Shown here: positions 1 through 7,912 of the stretch, piece by piece | Position numbering within the stretch: the stretch's first letter is position 1 | How the letters are laid out: each line of letters opens with the position of its first letter | DNA from: JAFMDF01 sp964644655 | GTDB lineage: Bacteria; Bacteroidota; Bacteroidia; Chitinophagales; Saprospiraceae | DNA: 34,060 nucleotides | Reading direction: 5' to 3' | Assembly (NCBI GenBank): GCA_964644655.1 | Contig: CAZXYA010000026.1 | Coordinates: 1-34,060 of the forward strand | Notes under the pieces: model-generated | Seen by the model: the letters and a program-made list of their open reading frames with translations, nothing else | What the model was told of the DNA's origin: nothing | Database searches by the model: none | Made by a program: the position numbers and the translations under genes

Positions 1-126
1 ATGCCTACCTTTGAAAAATATATTTTACCTTATCGAGATGAAGCGGATATTGTGGTGAATAATAATGCAGCAATGAGTAAGGGATTGCTGATTGTAAAGG
101 GGTTTATTCGGGATTATTTGTCGTAG
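1..126 (+). CDS. C-terminal fragment, probable uridine kinase-family P-loop kinase
   Basis: The frame is open from the window edge and stops at TAG 124-126, giving 41 residues. The ATG at position 1 is probably an internal Met, because the fragment has no P-loop and reads as a protein tail. The segment EKYILPYRDEADIVVNNN resembles the conserved end of uridine kinase/phosphoribulokinase-family proteins, where a 'YI.P....AD.I..N' motif precedes a final helix. If so, it would phosphorylate uridine or cytidine in pyrimidine salvage in the cytoplasm. The P-loop lies outside the window, so the family call rests on one short motif. It converges with the SRPBCC gene across an imperfect inverted repeat. 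Confidence 0.45.
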   Translation: MPTFEKYILPYRDEADIVVNNNAAMSKGLLIVKGFIRDYLS

Positions 127-151
127 AACGCCTAGTATTTTTTGACTGACC

Positions 152-251
152 AAATCATAAATCATAGTTCTTAAATCATAAATCTTAAATCCATCTAGAT
201 TAAAACTAAACAGATTTATGATTGATGATGTATGATTTAATGTATGATTTT
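152..251. repeat. Imperfect inverted repeat of short AT words between convergent genes
   Basis: The left arm repeats words like AAATCAT; the right arm repeats the complementary ATGATTT. The best paired core is AATCATAAATCT (174-185) with AGATTTATGATT (212-223), 12 bp without mismatch. It sits between the ends of two convergent genes, so it could act as a bidirectional transcription stop, although no clear T-tract follows. Similar word-built palindromes occur at 1033-1077 and 32141-32206. Confidence 0.5.
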
Positions 252-265
252 GCGCCCTTAAACCG

Positions 266-745
266 TCAATCGTGTACCATTTCAACCGCTTTATATTCCC
301 CAAACAATTCAATCATTTTTTCCTTCCGATAATCAAAAATCCGCTTTAACTTTCCTTTGATAAGTAAGGGGTGCATAAAATTACCAAAAGGAGCCAAAGG
401 CAGCCGATAATCGACAATATCGGTCATTTCTACGCCTCCAGGAATTTCCTTAAAAAAATGTTGATGATGCCATATTGAGTATGGTCCAACTCTTTGTTCA
501 TCAATAAAAAAATGGGGCTCGTTTACTTGGGTAATTTCTGTCACCCATGTCATTGGAATGCCCAATAAAGGTTTTACTGTATATTGAATGAACATGCCAG
601 GGTACATTTTTTCTGGCAATTCCGATTTAATTTGGAAGCCGAGTTCATCTGGCGTAATGGTGCCCAAATTTTTAGGAGAGGAGAAAAAATCCCAGGCTTT
701 TTGTTTGGAAATGGGTAGTTTTTGTATGCGTTTTAGTTGATACAT
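266..745 (-). CDS. SRPBCC (START-like) family protein
   Basis: The protein has 159 residues, the usual size for a single SRPBCC hydrophobic-pocket domain. It opens with a strand and then a helix of the type 'P.s...aw.ff..p.nL..itP', and continues 'mypGmfIqYtvkPllGIPmtWvTeI'. This pattern is typical of the ligand-binding SRPBCC subfamily annotated as a cell-division-inhibitor-like domain in Bacteroidota. No signal peptide or membrane segment is visible, so it should be cytoplasmic. The start is ATG (743-745 on the - strand). Ligand and role are unknown. The family call is fairly secure; any link to cell division is a database convention and not something the sequence shows. Confidence 0.75.
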   Translation of the reverse strand: MYQLKRIQKLPISKQKAWDFFSSPKNLGTITPDELGFQIKSELPEKMYPGMFIQYTVKPLLGIPMTWVTEITQVNEPHFFIDEQRVGPYSIWHHQHFFKEIPGGVEMTDIVDYRLPLAPFGNFMHPLLIKGKLKRIFDYRKEKMIELFGEYKAVEMVHD

Positions 746-862
746 TATGATTGGTTAGTTTTTGGGAGTTAAACATCTTATAATGGGAAAGGTTGAGTAA
801 ACATCGGTGTAAGTGGTAATTTTTCATAGTCTAGTGCTATGTAAAAAGTTATTTTAGGTTTT

Positions 863-887
863 GTCTCGCTTGCTTCGCAAGCTCGAC
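863..887 (-). repeat. Small hairpin with tandem G.A mismatch, family copy 1
   Basis: On the - strand the order is: lower stem GTC, mismatch pair GA, upper stem GCTTGC, triloop GAA, upper stem GCAAGC, mismatch pair GA, lower stem GAC. Pairing extends outward to TTGTC/GACAA. The two GA steps face each other, as in tandem sheared G.A pairs. CCCC precedes the element on this strand. The same layout with different stem sequence occurs at 964-992 and 11904-11934. Confidence 0.7.
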
Positions 888-964
888 AAGGGGTTTTTAA
901 GGGTGAGTTAATTTGAGTTTTCCATCGGANNNNNNNNNNAATTAACTCACCCTTAAAACCCCTT
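888..964. repeat. Near-perfect 25-26 bp inverted repeat enclosing a scaffold gap
   Basis: The left arm (888-913) and right arm (940-964) are reverse complements apart from one extra T in the left arm. The shared core on the + strand is AAGGGTGAGTTAATT at 899-913, with its complement AATTAACTCACCCTT at 940-954. Each arm runs outward into a hairpin of the G.A family, so the whole structure is roughly two-fold symmetric. The missing sequence lies between the arms. Confidence 0.8.
930..939. other. Assembly gap (10 Ns)
   Basis: Ten Ns lie inside the inverted repeat. Ten is a common placeholder length, so the real gap may be of any size. Its position inside an inverted repeat suggests that the assembler failed on repeated or palindromic sequence. 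Confidence 0.95.
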
Positions 965-992
965 CTGCGAGGCGCCTCAGGCGCCGAGTAGA
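964..992 (+). repeat. Small hairpin with tandem G.A mismatch, family copy 2
   Basis: The order on the + strand is: TTCTGC, GA, GGCGCC, loop TCA, GGCGCC, GA, GTAGAA. The outer arms pair with one G.T wobble, the inner arms are six perfect G-C pairs, and the two GA steps oppose each other. Inner-stem sequence differs completely from copies 1 and 3 while the architecture is kept. Confidence 0.7.
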
Positions 993-1032
993 ACATTCAT
1001 AAATTTTTGATAAGTATTATATTGATTAAATT

Positions 1033-1077
1033 GCTGGATACTAGTTACTGGTCACCGTAGAACAACTAGCAACTAGC
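1033..1077. repeat. Imperfect inverted repeat (CTAGTT/AACTAG)
   Basis: GCTGGATACTAGTT at 1033-1046 faces AACTAGCAACTAGC at 1064-1077, pairing at 10 of 14 positions. It lies about 100 bp upstream of the sigma-factor gene. It could be a weak terminator, a protein-binding site or a degenerate repeat; nothing seen here decides between these. Confidence 0.4.
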
Positions 1078-1179
1078 AAAATTTATCTTACCTTTCTCCA
1101 ATTTATTTTTTAATAATCAATAGAATTTGTACACTTTTTTCTACCTTGCTACACTAAATTAATAACAGACCCTCTCTCA

Positions 1180-1773
1180 ATGAGTGATAAAGACCTACTT
1201 ACCGCCATTTTAGCAGGTGGAGCAGCAGAAGATAAAGCCTTAGACTTTATCTATAATGCGACGAACTACCGAAATGGTGCGAAAAAAATTTATGCAACCT
1301 TTGATAATATTAAATTAAAAACTTGGCTGGATATTTTTCATGATACCATTATCCAATTGGTAAAAAGTATTCGGATGAAAAAATATCAAGGCGATAGTGC
1401 AGTTTTGGTTTATTTTATGGGCATTTACCGCAATAAATGTCGGGAAGCCCTTCGACAAACTACAGGATTGAGAGCAACCCTTGAAATTCCAGCCCAAGAT
1501 ATAGCAGATTTACAAAGCCCTCTAGACATCATTTTAGGTGACGGACTAAAAGCATTATTAAGGCAAATTATTCAACGTTTGGATGATACCTGTCAGGAAT
1601 TATTGACCTTATGGTCAGAGCGATATTCCATGAAGGAAATTACTAAACAAATGAAGCTCTCCAACGAGCGAATTGCCATTACCTATAATGCTCGTTGTAA
1701 AAAAAAGTTAGTCAAATTAATTGAGCAAGACCCTCAAATTGAAAAAGCTTTAACCGATTATCGATGGATCTAG
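1180..1773 (+). CDS. RNA polymerase sigma factor, sigma-70 family (ECF-like)
   Basis: The protein has 197 residues and the two-domain layout of ECF sigma factors. Residues about 25-95 fit region 2: helices containing 'WLDIFHDTIIQLVKSIR', then 'VYFMGIYRNKCREALR', which matches the usual 'fL..Ia.N.c.d..R' segment. Residues about 120-185 fit region 4: 'LDDTCQELLTLWSERYSMKEITKQM', then a recognition helix and 'CKKKLVKLI'. It should direct RNA polymerase to a small set of promoters. Start is ATG 1180 with no clear Shine-Dalgarno. Its last 10 bases overlap the next gene, implying translational coupling with the putative anti-sigma factor. Targets cannot be read from the window. Confidence 0.85.
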   Translation: MSDKDLLTAILAGGAAEDKALDFIYNATNYRNGAKKIYATFDNIKLKTWLDIFHDTIIQLVKSIRMKKYQGDSAVLVYFMGIYRNKCREALRQTTGLRATLEIPAQDIADLQSPLDIILGDGLKALLRQIIQRLDDTCQELLTLWSERYSMKEITKQMKLSNERIAITYNARCKKKLVKLIEQDPQIEKALTDYRWI

Positions 1774-2555
1774 ATCAATATTACGAACAAATAGAAGCTT
1801 ATTTAAGCAATGCTCTTTCCGCTACAGAAAAAGCTGACTTTGAAGCACAAATAAAAGCACAACCTGCTTTGAAAAGAGCCGTCCTAAACCATGTTTTAGC
1901 TAATGAAGCCTTGGGCTTAGCTATTGAGGATAAGGTGGCAGGAAAGTTGCAAAAATTAGCCCAAAAACGACAAGCGGAAGCATCTCCTCCTCCCTTAAAA
2001 GTTTGGTGGAAACAACCCTTATCTATTGCGGCTGGCATCCTCTTTTTAATACTCGCTAGTTTGGTCATCTGGGCCAATCAAAATTATTCCAATGACGCTT
2101 TAACCAAGCGTGCTTATGCACAAAGTACCATGCCTACCACCAGAAATGATACAACAAATGATCCTAACTTCACAAATGGTATGACCTTCTTTAGGCAACA
2201 AAATTATGCTAAAGCCATTGAAGCTTTGGGCAAAATTACCGTCAGTCATCCTCTATATGTTTCCGCTCAATATTTATTAGGACATGCTTATCTTAAGACT
2301 AGTAATTTTCCACAGGCGATAATTGCTTTTGATAAGGTATTAACTACATCAAATCTGCCTAAAACGATTGATGTCCAAGAAGTAGAGTGGAATAAATTAA
2401 TAGCGACAATGAATGTAAAAGGTGCGGATAGTTCTTTATTTCAAAAGGATTTAAATACGATACTTAATAATCCGAAACATGCTTATTATGGGGAAGCGAT
2501 TGAATTGTCTAAGCAATTAAATAGTACTTGGCGCAATTTGACATGGGGTAAGTAA
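1764..2555 (+). CDS. Single-pass membrane protein with periplasmic TPRs, probable anti-sigma factor
   Basis: The protein has 263 residues. Residues 1-75 are a soluble helical domain ('YYEQIEAYLSNALSATEKADFE') that resembles the zinc-free N-terminal domain common in Bacteroidota anti-sigma proteins. Residues about 86-104 (LSIAAGILFLILASLVIWA) form one transmembrane helix, preceded by Lys/Arg-rich sequence, so the N terminus should be cytoplasmic. Residues about 136-205 hold TPR-like repeats ('NGMTFFRQQNYAKAIEALGKI', 'AQYLLGHAYLKTSNFPQAIIAF') in the periplasm. The layout and the 10-base overlap with the sigma gene suggest that it holds the sigma factor at the membrane and senses a signal through the TPRs. 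That role is inferred; TPRs could instead bind the neighbouring TPR-CHAT protein. Confidence 0.7.
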   Translation: MDLDQYYEQIEAYLSNALSATEKADFEAQIKAQPALKRAVLNHVLANEALGLAIEDKVAGKLQKLAQKRQAEASPPPLKVWWKQPLSIAAGILFLILASLVIWANQNYSNDALTKRAYAQSTMPTTRNDTTNDPNFTNGMTFFRQQNYAKAIEALGKITVSHPLYVSAQYLLGHAYLKTSNFPQAIIAFDKVLTTSNLPKTIDVQEVEWNKLIATMNVKGADSSLFQKDLNTILNNPKHAYYGEAIELSKQLNSTWRNLTWGK

Positions 2556-2577
2556 CACAGCTCTCTGAGCGTACTGA

Positions 2578-5500
2578 TTAAGCGGATTTGAACAGATTTT
2601 TATTATAGCGTTTAGTGATAAACCCAAAAAATAAAAGCCCCACTAAGCCAAGTCCAAATAAACTACTCCCCAACCAAGTCCAATCCGTAGCCGCCTGTAC
2701 ACTTTCCATATTTCCAATTGGTACAAAGCCTGCCCAATAAAAAGGATGGCTAAAAGTCATAGATTTTTGGGTTGCTATATAATCTCGTTTAGCATTGGCT
2801 AAGGCATAGGCCTTCGTTTCTCCGTCTTTTAAATGCTGATAAAAATCAACCATTAAATCCGTCGTTTTCTGGTCATTCACCGACCATAAACTGGTAATGA
2901 TACTTTTAGCGCCCGCATAAGAAAAACCTCTAGCCAAACTAATAATGCCTTCTCCGTTTTGTAATTCACCAATCCCCGTTTCACAGGCACTTAAAACGAC
3001 CATATCCGCAGGAATGTCCATATCGTATAACTCCCGTAAGTATAATAATTCTTCTTGGTTGGTAGAATCGCCAACTTGGGTAAAAGCGATATAGGACAAA
3101 TCTCCATCTTCATCATTCATTTTCCCATGTGAGGCAATATGCAAATAGCGATAATTAGGCGCTTCTTGGATAAAAGAGGCTTTATTAGCTTGTTGGTTTA
3201 GGTAAGATTTACCACCAAAATTTTGCCCAATTTGTTCTACTTCCTGTTCATTAAATAATAAGGGACTTAGACTGCTTCGCAAAGCTAAAATAGGATCTTT
3301 GGTTTTGGTAGTAGCAGCTATCTTGGCGGTATTTTCTACTTTAATCCCTAAATTAAAAGAAGGCGCATAAGCCAATAAATCATAATTATCAATAGTCGAA
3401 TTGGTCTGCTGTAATTCCTTTAAAAAAGTAGCCGAGAAAGCATAACAAATTACTTTTTCCAAACCAAAATAAGGATATTGGTTAAATTGGTTTTGTTGTT
3501 CGCTACTAATTTCTTTGGTCAATAAAGCATCAAAAGGAATATAACCCAATACGCCATCTGGAATAATGATCAGTTCTTTTGTCTGCTCAGTTAGATTTAA
3601 GGGCCTTATTAATTTTTGATATAATTTGGTGGCAAATTTCTCATATTGTCTATCCAAAGCTGCACAATCTTTAGCTCCTACCTCTTGATTGATGCGACAA
3701 TAATAAATGCCTTGGCGCAAGGAGTCTGTCCACTCTTTTAATTGAAAATCTAATGGTCTGGATATAATTTCAAATTTTTCTTTGCCTACGCTAAATAAAT
3801 ACATCGAATCTTCGCCCACAAAATATTCCACTAATAGTTGCCCTTCTTTTAGTATTGCTTGCTGAATCGTTGCAATATCCACCGTTTGCAAATCATATTT
3901 TAATTGGTGATAATCCGCATTTTCTTTTTCTAATCTTTTTACTAAGTCCTCATAGTCATTTTTTACTCGAATTAATTGTTCTCTTAGACTTTTGCCTAGA
4001 CTATCTGTGGTTATTACTTCTCCTTGTAAAGCTAAATCCCTTTCTATTTGCCCAATTTCTCTTTTTAGTTGTCGTTCTTTTTGGCGTAGACTATCAGGAA
4101 TACTCGCTGCTATATTGGCTCTGGATTCTTTGATTTGTTCTAATAAAATAATCGCTTTACTCTTTTCTGCATATTTAAAGGCTTCTGCTAAATATTTTTT
4201 GTCTTGGCTGTATTGATGATATTGCCGACAGACCCCAATCGCTTTTTCATAAATTGGTTTGGCTTGTTTGACTAGGTAGCTTTTGGAGGCATCTTCTAAA
4301 TAGGATAGTCGGATATCATCTATTAGTTCGTCTAATAATTGATAAGTTTGATGGGCTGCTATTAGGTCTTTTTCTTGGTGGTTTTGGTCGTAGAGGGCTT
4401 TGAAGGTTTTGGCTTTGGCTTCTAGGAAGATTAGTAGGGCTTGTTTGTCTGGGATGTAATGGTCTTTTAGGATTGGATTCTTGTATTCATCTTTTTCTTG
4501 GAAGTTTTTTAGGAGGTATGGGAGGGATTGGTGGTAGTTTTTTAGGGCTTTTTGGTGTTGGTTTTGGACGAAGTAGAGGTCGCCTAGGTTGTTGTGGGTG
4601 TCAGCTATATTCTCATTTAAATTTATTTTTTTAAAAATAGAAAGTGCCTCATTCAACTCTTTTTCAGAATTTAAAAATTCTTTTTTATGTTTATAGGTAT
4701 TTCCTATATTTGTAATTGTTTTAGCAAGAGTCTTATTATTTTCATTGAGATAAGTAGTAATTAAATGTTTTGCCAAATTAAAATTAACTAGGGCTTCATC
4801 AATTTGTTCAAGTTCCAAATTTGCCAAGCCTAAGATGTTATATGCGTTTACCATTGCTGCATAATCAGATTTAATTTTTTGGGTTACCTTCGAATAAGTT
4901 TCTATTGATTGTTTTGCGTTTAATTGGGATTTTTTAGTTTTATTAAACTTCAAATAGAATAAGGCAAGGTCACATTGAAACTCTGCTATATTCCAAGGCT
5001 TTTTCTGATATTTATTCAAATAATCATCTAAGGTTAAAAGAAAAAAATCTTCTGCTTTTTTAAAAGCACCTCGATCCTCATAAAGTCTTGCTAAAGCTCT
5101 ATAAGTTATTGTACTCAATTTTGTTGGATTATTTTTCTGACGATTATAGGCAATATTCAAATATAAAAATGCCGAATCTAACAATCCTAGTTTATGAAAA
5201 CAGCCTCCGATATTATTATATCCCCGAATAATATCAATAGATCTGGGAGAAAATATTGTTTCTCTAATTTTTATTGCTTTATTATAATATTGAATAGCTT
5301 TTTTCATACTATCCAAATAATAATAAGCAACTCCAATTTTATGGTTTCCTACCGCAATAAGAGAGTCACTATTTTCTATATGATTTTCAGATACATCGTT
5401 ACTTTTTTTTAAAATGTCTATAGATTCTTTATAAAACTGTACAGATCTATACTTATTAGCTAATTCCAAGCTTAGTGATACGGATTCCTCCCATTCTTCA

Positions 5501-5694
5501 AATAAAATAAGCTTTTTTAAGGCTTTTTTATAATTAGTAATGCTATTTAAGTATGCTTTTTCTTTCCATAGTTTATCACCTTCCTCCGTTAATATTAAAA
5601 TAGAATCTTGTGACGCTTCATTGATAATTTGACCTTTCAAACAACCTATATAACAGAAAGTAACAATAGTTATAACCAATATTGATCTGACCAT
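2578..5694 (-). CDS. TPR-CHAT protein, membrane-anchored caspase-like protease
   Basis: The protein has 1038 residues from the ATG at 5694, chosen over an in-frame TTG at 5718 because it gives a compact signal sequence (MVRSILVITIVTFCYIGC). Residues about 30-430 are TPR repeats ('AYNILGLANLELEQIDEAL', 'THNNLGDLYFVQNQHQKAL'). A coiled-coil stretch follows at about 530-610, then a CHAT domain. The caspase-like dyad is visible: His856 in 'HIASHG' and Cys904 in 'LSACETG'. One transmembrane helix near the C terminus (GSSLFGLGLVGLLFFGFI) is followed by basic residues, which would place the TPR and CHAT domains in the periplasm. The family is known as TPR-sensed proteases of clan CD. Codon use shifts sharply within the TPR part. 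The stop lies 22 bp from the convergent putative anti-sigma gene. Confidence 0.88.
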   Translation of the reverse strand: MVRSILVITIVTFCYIGCLKGQIINEASQDSILILTEEGDKLWKEKAYLNSITNYKKALKKLILFEEWEESVSLSLELANKYRSVQFYKESIDILKKSNDVSENHIENSDSLIAVGNHKIGVAYYYLDSMKKAIQYYNKAIKIRETIFSPRSIDIIRGYNNIGGCFHKLGLLDSAFLYLNIAYNRQKNNPTKLSTITYRALARLYEDRGAFKKAEDFFLLTLDDYLNKYQKKPWNIAEFQCDLALFYLKFNKTKKSQLNAKQSIETYSKVTQKIKSDYAAMVNAYNILGLANLELEQIDEALVNFNLAKHLITTYLNENNKTLAKTITNIGNTYKHKKEFLNSEKELNEALSIFKKINLNENIADTHNNLGDLYFVQNQHQKALKNYHQSLPYLLKNFQEKDEYKNPILKDHYIPDKQALLIFLEAKAKTFKALYDQNHQEKDLIAAHQTYQLLDELIDDIRLSYLEDASKSYLVKQAKPIYEKAIGVCRQYHQYSQDKKYLAEAFKYAEKSKAIILLEQIKESRANIAASIPDSLRQKERQLKREIGQIERDLALQGEVITTDSLGKSLREQLIRVKNDYEDLVKRLEKENADYHQLKYDLQTVDIATIQQAILKEGQLLVEYFVGEDSMYLFSVGKEKFEIISRPLDFQLKEWTDSLRQGIYYCRINQEVGAKDCAALDRQYEKFATKLYQKLIRPLNLTEQTKELIIIPDGVLGYIPFDALLTKEISSEQQNQFNQYPYFGLEKVICYAFSATFLKELQQTNSTIDNYDLLAYAPSFNLGIKVENTAKIAATTKTKDPILALRSSLSPLLFNEQEVEQIGQNFGGKSYLNQQANKASFIQEAPNYRYLHIASHGKMNDEDGDLSYIAFTQVGDSTNQEELLYLRELYDMDIPADMVVLSACETGIGELQNGEGIISLARGFSYAGAKSIITSLWSVNDQKTTDLMVDFYQHLKDGETKAYALANAKRDYIATQKSMTFSHPFYWAGFVPIGNMESVQAATDWTWLGSSLFGLGLVGLLFFGFITKRYNKNLFKSA

Positions 5695-5708
5695 TTTTAC
5701 TATTTGGT

Positions 5709-7145
5709 TTATTGACAATAATTGTTGTTTAATATATCTAAATTCCTTACCATTCCATTAGACTTAATTTCTTTATCCCCCCCTATAGTATCTAATTTTG
5801 CACTTTCTATAATACACTGCTTAACCTTATCATAGCCAGTCCAATCTGTTTTTTGATAAAGTAATATAGCAGCAATGTGGGAAATATATCCCGCGGCCAT
5901 TGAAGTCCCACTTAACATCCCTTGTCTATCTGTCCTATTGCCGTTTTTATCAATATATGTACTTATAATATTTTCTCCTGGTGCAGCAATATCTACATGC
6001 ATCGGACCATGATTCGAATGCTGCCAAAGTTTTGCGGCATCCAAGGGATTAAACTCTAAAGCTGCGACTGATAACACGTTATCTCTAATTAAATTAAAGC
6101 TAGAAGGAAAATGATATAAGAGTGTAGAATCGCTAATGTTGTCATTATTATATCCTTGATTTCCTGCTGAAGTTACTACTAAAATGCTATCCAATTCTGT
6201 TTGCATTAACAATTGATCTAATGTAGCCGCTGTATCCGCAGCATAATACCCTAAACTCATATTAATGATTCGTGCTTTTTGATCAATAGCGTACTGTATA
6301 GCACATAGTAAATTAAATAAATCGCCTCCTTCTTCTCCCAAAATTTTTAGATCTAATAATTCAACTCCAAAAGGTGTATCTTCTTTTTGCGTAATTATCC
6401 CTGCAATATGAGTTCCATGACCTTGAAGGTCTACTACATGTGTTAAATTATCTACAAAATCATATCCCACAGTATCATCGTTTATACAATTTGGATTTAG
6501 GTCATCATCAATTCCAATTTGTCCATTTGATTCATCTTCATTGACCCAATTATAACCATTTAAAGAATTTTGTCCAAAATCTATACCTGTATCAATAACA
6601 GCAACTTTAATTTTGCTAGGGATTTGGGGAGTCGATTGATGAATATCAGATATATTTTCAAAACCTACATTTAAATTCTTTGGAATTTCCAAAACATAAT
6701 TCATACTCGTTTTAAAATTATCTCCCTCCTGTCCAAGTTCATTTCTACAAACCAAACCACGTTCCTCTTTATTAATAGGAGTATCTATATTTTTACCCCA
6801 TGCTTGAATATTACCACAGTCACAATCACGAATCTTACTAAAATTCCTAGAACTCAAAATAGAATCTACTCTAGGTGCATTAAGAGGTGTCAATCCAGTT
6901 ACAGCAATTTGATAGCAATAATATTTTTGAAAAATAGTATCTGGAAATGTTTGATTAGTATCTATGGGATTAACATAAAGCGTATCAATACAAGTTTTAT
7001 ATAGAAGAGAATCCGGCAAAGTTGGAGGATGCGTAGGTGTGTTATAAGGATTAATAATAGTTAAAATGTAGCAAAGCAGCATTCCTAACATAACCAGACA
7101 AAACCCAATAGGTATCCTGTATCTTCTATAATGATTCTCTTTCAT
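5709..7145 (-). CDS. Membrane-anchored S8 (subtilisin-like) serine protease
   Basis: The protein has 478 residues. Residues about 11-33 (IPIGFCLVMLGMLLCYILTI) form a signal anchor after a basic N terminus, so the catalytic domain should be periplasmic. The subtilase triad is complete: Asp185 in 'AVIDTGID', His243 in 'GHGTHIAG', Ser415 in 'LSGTSMAAG', with oxyanion Asn329 in 'SAGNQG'. The usual Pro after SMAA is Gly here. Residues 50-170 are an uncharacterised N-terminal region with six Cys, including a CDC pair. The stop precedes the CHAT ATG by 14 bp, so the two are very likely one operon with the S8 gene first. The substrate is unknown; an extracytoplasmic target such as the facing anti-sigma protein is plausible but inferred. 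Confidence 0.88.
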   Translation of the reverse strand: MKENHYRRYRIPIGFCLVMLGMLLCYILTIINPYNTPTHPPTLPDSLLYKTCIDTLYVNPIDTNQTFPDTIFQKYYCYQIAVTGLTPLNAPRVDSILSSRNFSKIRDCDCGNIQAWGKNIDTPINKEERGLVCRNELGQEGDNFKTSMNYVLEIPKNLNVGFENISDIHQSTPQIPSKIKVAVIDTGIDFGQNSLNGYNWVNEDESNGQIGIDDDLNPNCINDDTVGYDFVDNLTHVVDLQGHGTHIAGIITQKEDTPFGVELLDLKILGEEGGDLFNLLCAIQYAIDQKARIINMSLGYYAADTAATLDQLLMQTELDSILVVTSAGNQGYNNDNISDSTLLYHFPSSFNLIRDNVLSVAALEFNPLDAAKLWQHSNHGPMHVDIAAPGENIISTYIDKNGNRTDRQGMLSGTSMAAGYISHIAAILLYQKTDWTGYDKVKQCIIESAKLDTIGGDKEIKSNGMVRNLDILNNNYCQ

Positions 7146-7912
7146 AACCTTTATTTATTGCATTTATATTTAATAAATATTTTTTTCAAAAAAATTCAAA
7201 CCCCTGTTTACATTTCCCAACCTCACCACACAATATATCAAACACATTAATTAAGAGATGAAGAAAATAATAAACTCCCCTTCTGATGGCTCCTTTTTAC
7301 CTTTAGCCGCGTTAAAATTTTTAACCAACCAAAATTAGGTTGCTGAAAAATTTTGCCTTGTTAAAGAAAAAAATAAGCTTATCATTTAGGATACCTTATT
7401 AATGGCCTCATCTCAAAACAAAAACACAAATGAAAAACAATCCATAATTCACTACAAACAAAAGCGTAAACCTCAAAAAACCAATCAGATTCAACCATAA
7501 AGGTCAATGAATCACCAACATCGCTATGCATCAAATGAAAAACAAAACACCTATAGTGAAAACAATTAGGTCTAAAACCGCTATGCCCAAAAAGCACTTG
7601 ATAACAAAACCACATCATCTATTTATTAACTGGAGTCTGCCTATACAGCGACTCACAAACCATTTGAATATGTTATTCCAAATGAATGTCCTTGCTATGT
7701 CTAACACTATTGCTAATGCTATAGAGCGAATTGTTACAGAAGACGTTGTTAATGTTTAATGCTTAACAAATGCCCAGGCTTAAGTCACTAACTAATAATG
7801 AAAAAATAATCTAGTCTTTTAACATCTTGCTTTAGCCCCCTTTTTCTAATCAGTAGAGCTGTTTATAAAAAGTAAACTAAAACAAGATGACTAACTCATT
7901 TTTTCAAGGTTA
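7146..7912. other. Gene-poor, A/C-skewed intergenic region
   Basis: These 767 bases contain no gene I can support. The stretch 7400-7560 is strikingly rich in A and C on the + strand and poor in G and T. A palindrome lies at 7314-7354. Short frames exist on both strands (a 32-codon one at 7402-7500 and a 77-codon one at 7526-7759 on +, a 78-codon one at 7382-7618 on -), but none has a recognisable motif or a credible start context. It could be a decayed gene or an untranslated RNA. Confidence 0.55.
7314..7354. repeat. Imperfect palindrome with 9-bp AT arms
   Basis: AAAATTTTT at 7314-7322 is the reverse complement of AAAAATTTT at 7346-7354. Inside, AACC (7327-7330) pairs with GGTT (7338-7341) around the loop AAAATTA, leaving four unpaired bases on each side. 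It lies upstream of the S8-CHAT operon on its 5' side, so it may be a binding site or a leftover terminator. Confidence 0.5.

Larger units (their letters stand above)
746..1179. other. Repeat-rich intergenic region with assembly gap
   Basis: No gene is supported in these 434 bases. The stretch contains two small hairpins of one family (863-887 and 964-992), a 25-26 bp inverted repeat around ten Ns, another imperfect palindrome (1033-1077), and the AT-rich leader of the sigma-factor gene. A reading frame running through the Ns has no family resemblance and is not called. Confidence 0.7.

Noticed and set aside
25..312. 95-codon frame on the - strand
   Set aside because: It runs through the inverted repeat, overlaps the kinase tail and the SRPBCC gene, and its sequence is low-complexity.
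778..996. Open frame on the - strand running through the Ns
   Set aside because: It crosses the assembly gap, includes both hairpins and the inverted repeat, and shows no protein-like sequence.
1126..1157. Promoter for the sigma-factor gene (TTTG and TACACTAA)
   Set aside because: The -7 part matches the consensus at too few positions to support a call.
2556..2577. Terminator between the anti-sigma-like gene and the CHAT gene
   Set aside because: Only a 4-bp stem (GCTC/GAGC) fits in the 22-bp gap and no T-tract is present.
2578..7145. A Craspase-like or gasdermin-type defence system around the TPR-CHAT protein
   Set aside because: No CRISPR array, Cas protein, Csx30-like target or gasdermin-like protein is present. 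The membrane anchoring and sigma-factor context point to signalling instead.
7382..7759. Small frames on both strands of the A/C-rich region
   Set aside because: They overlap on opposite strands, have no recognisable motif and no ribosome-binding context; composition explains them.
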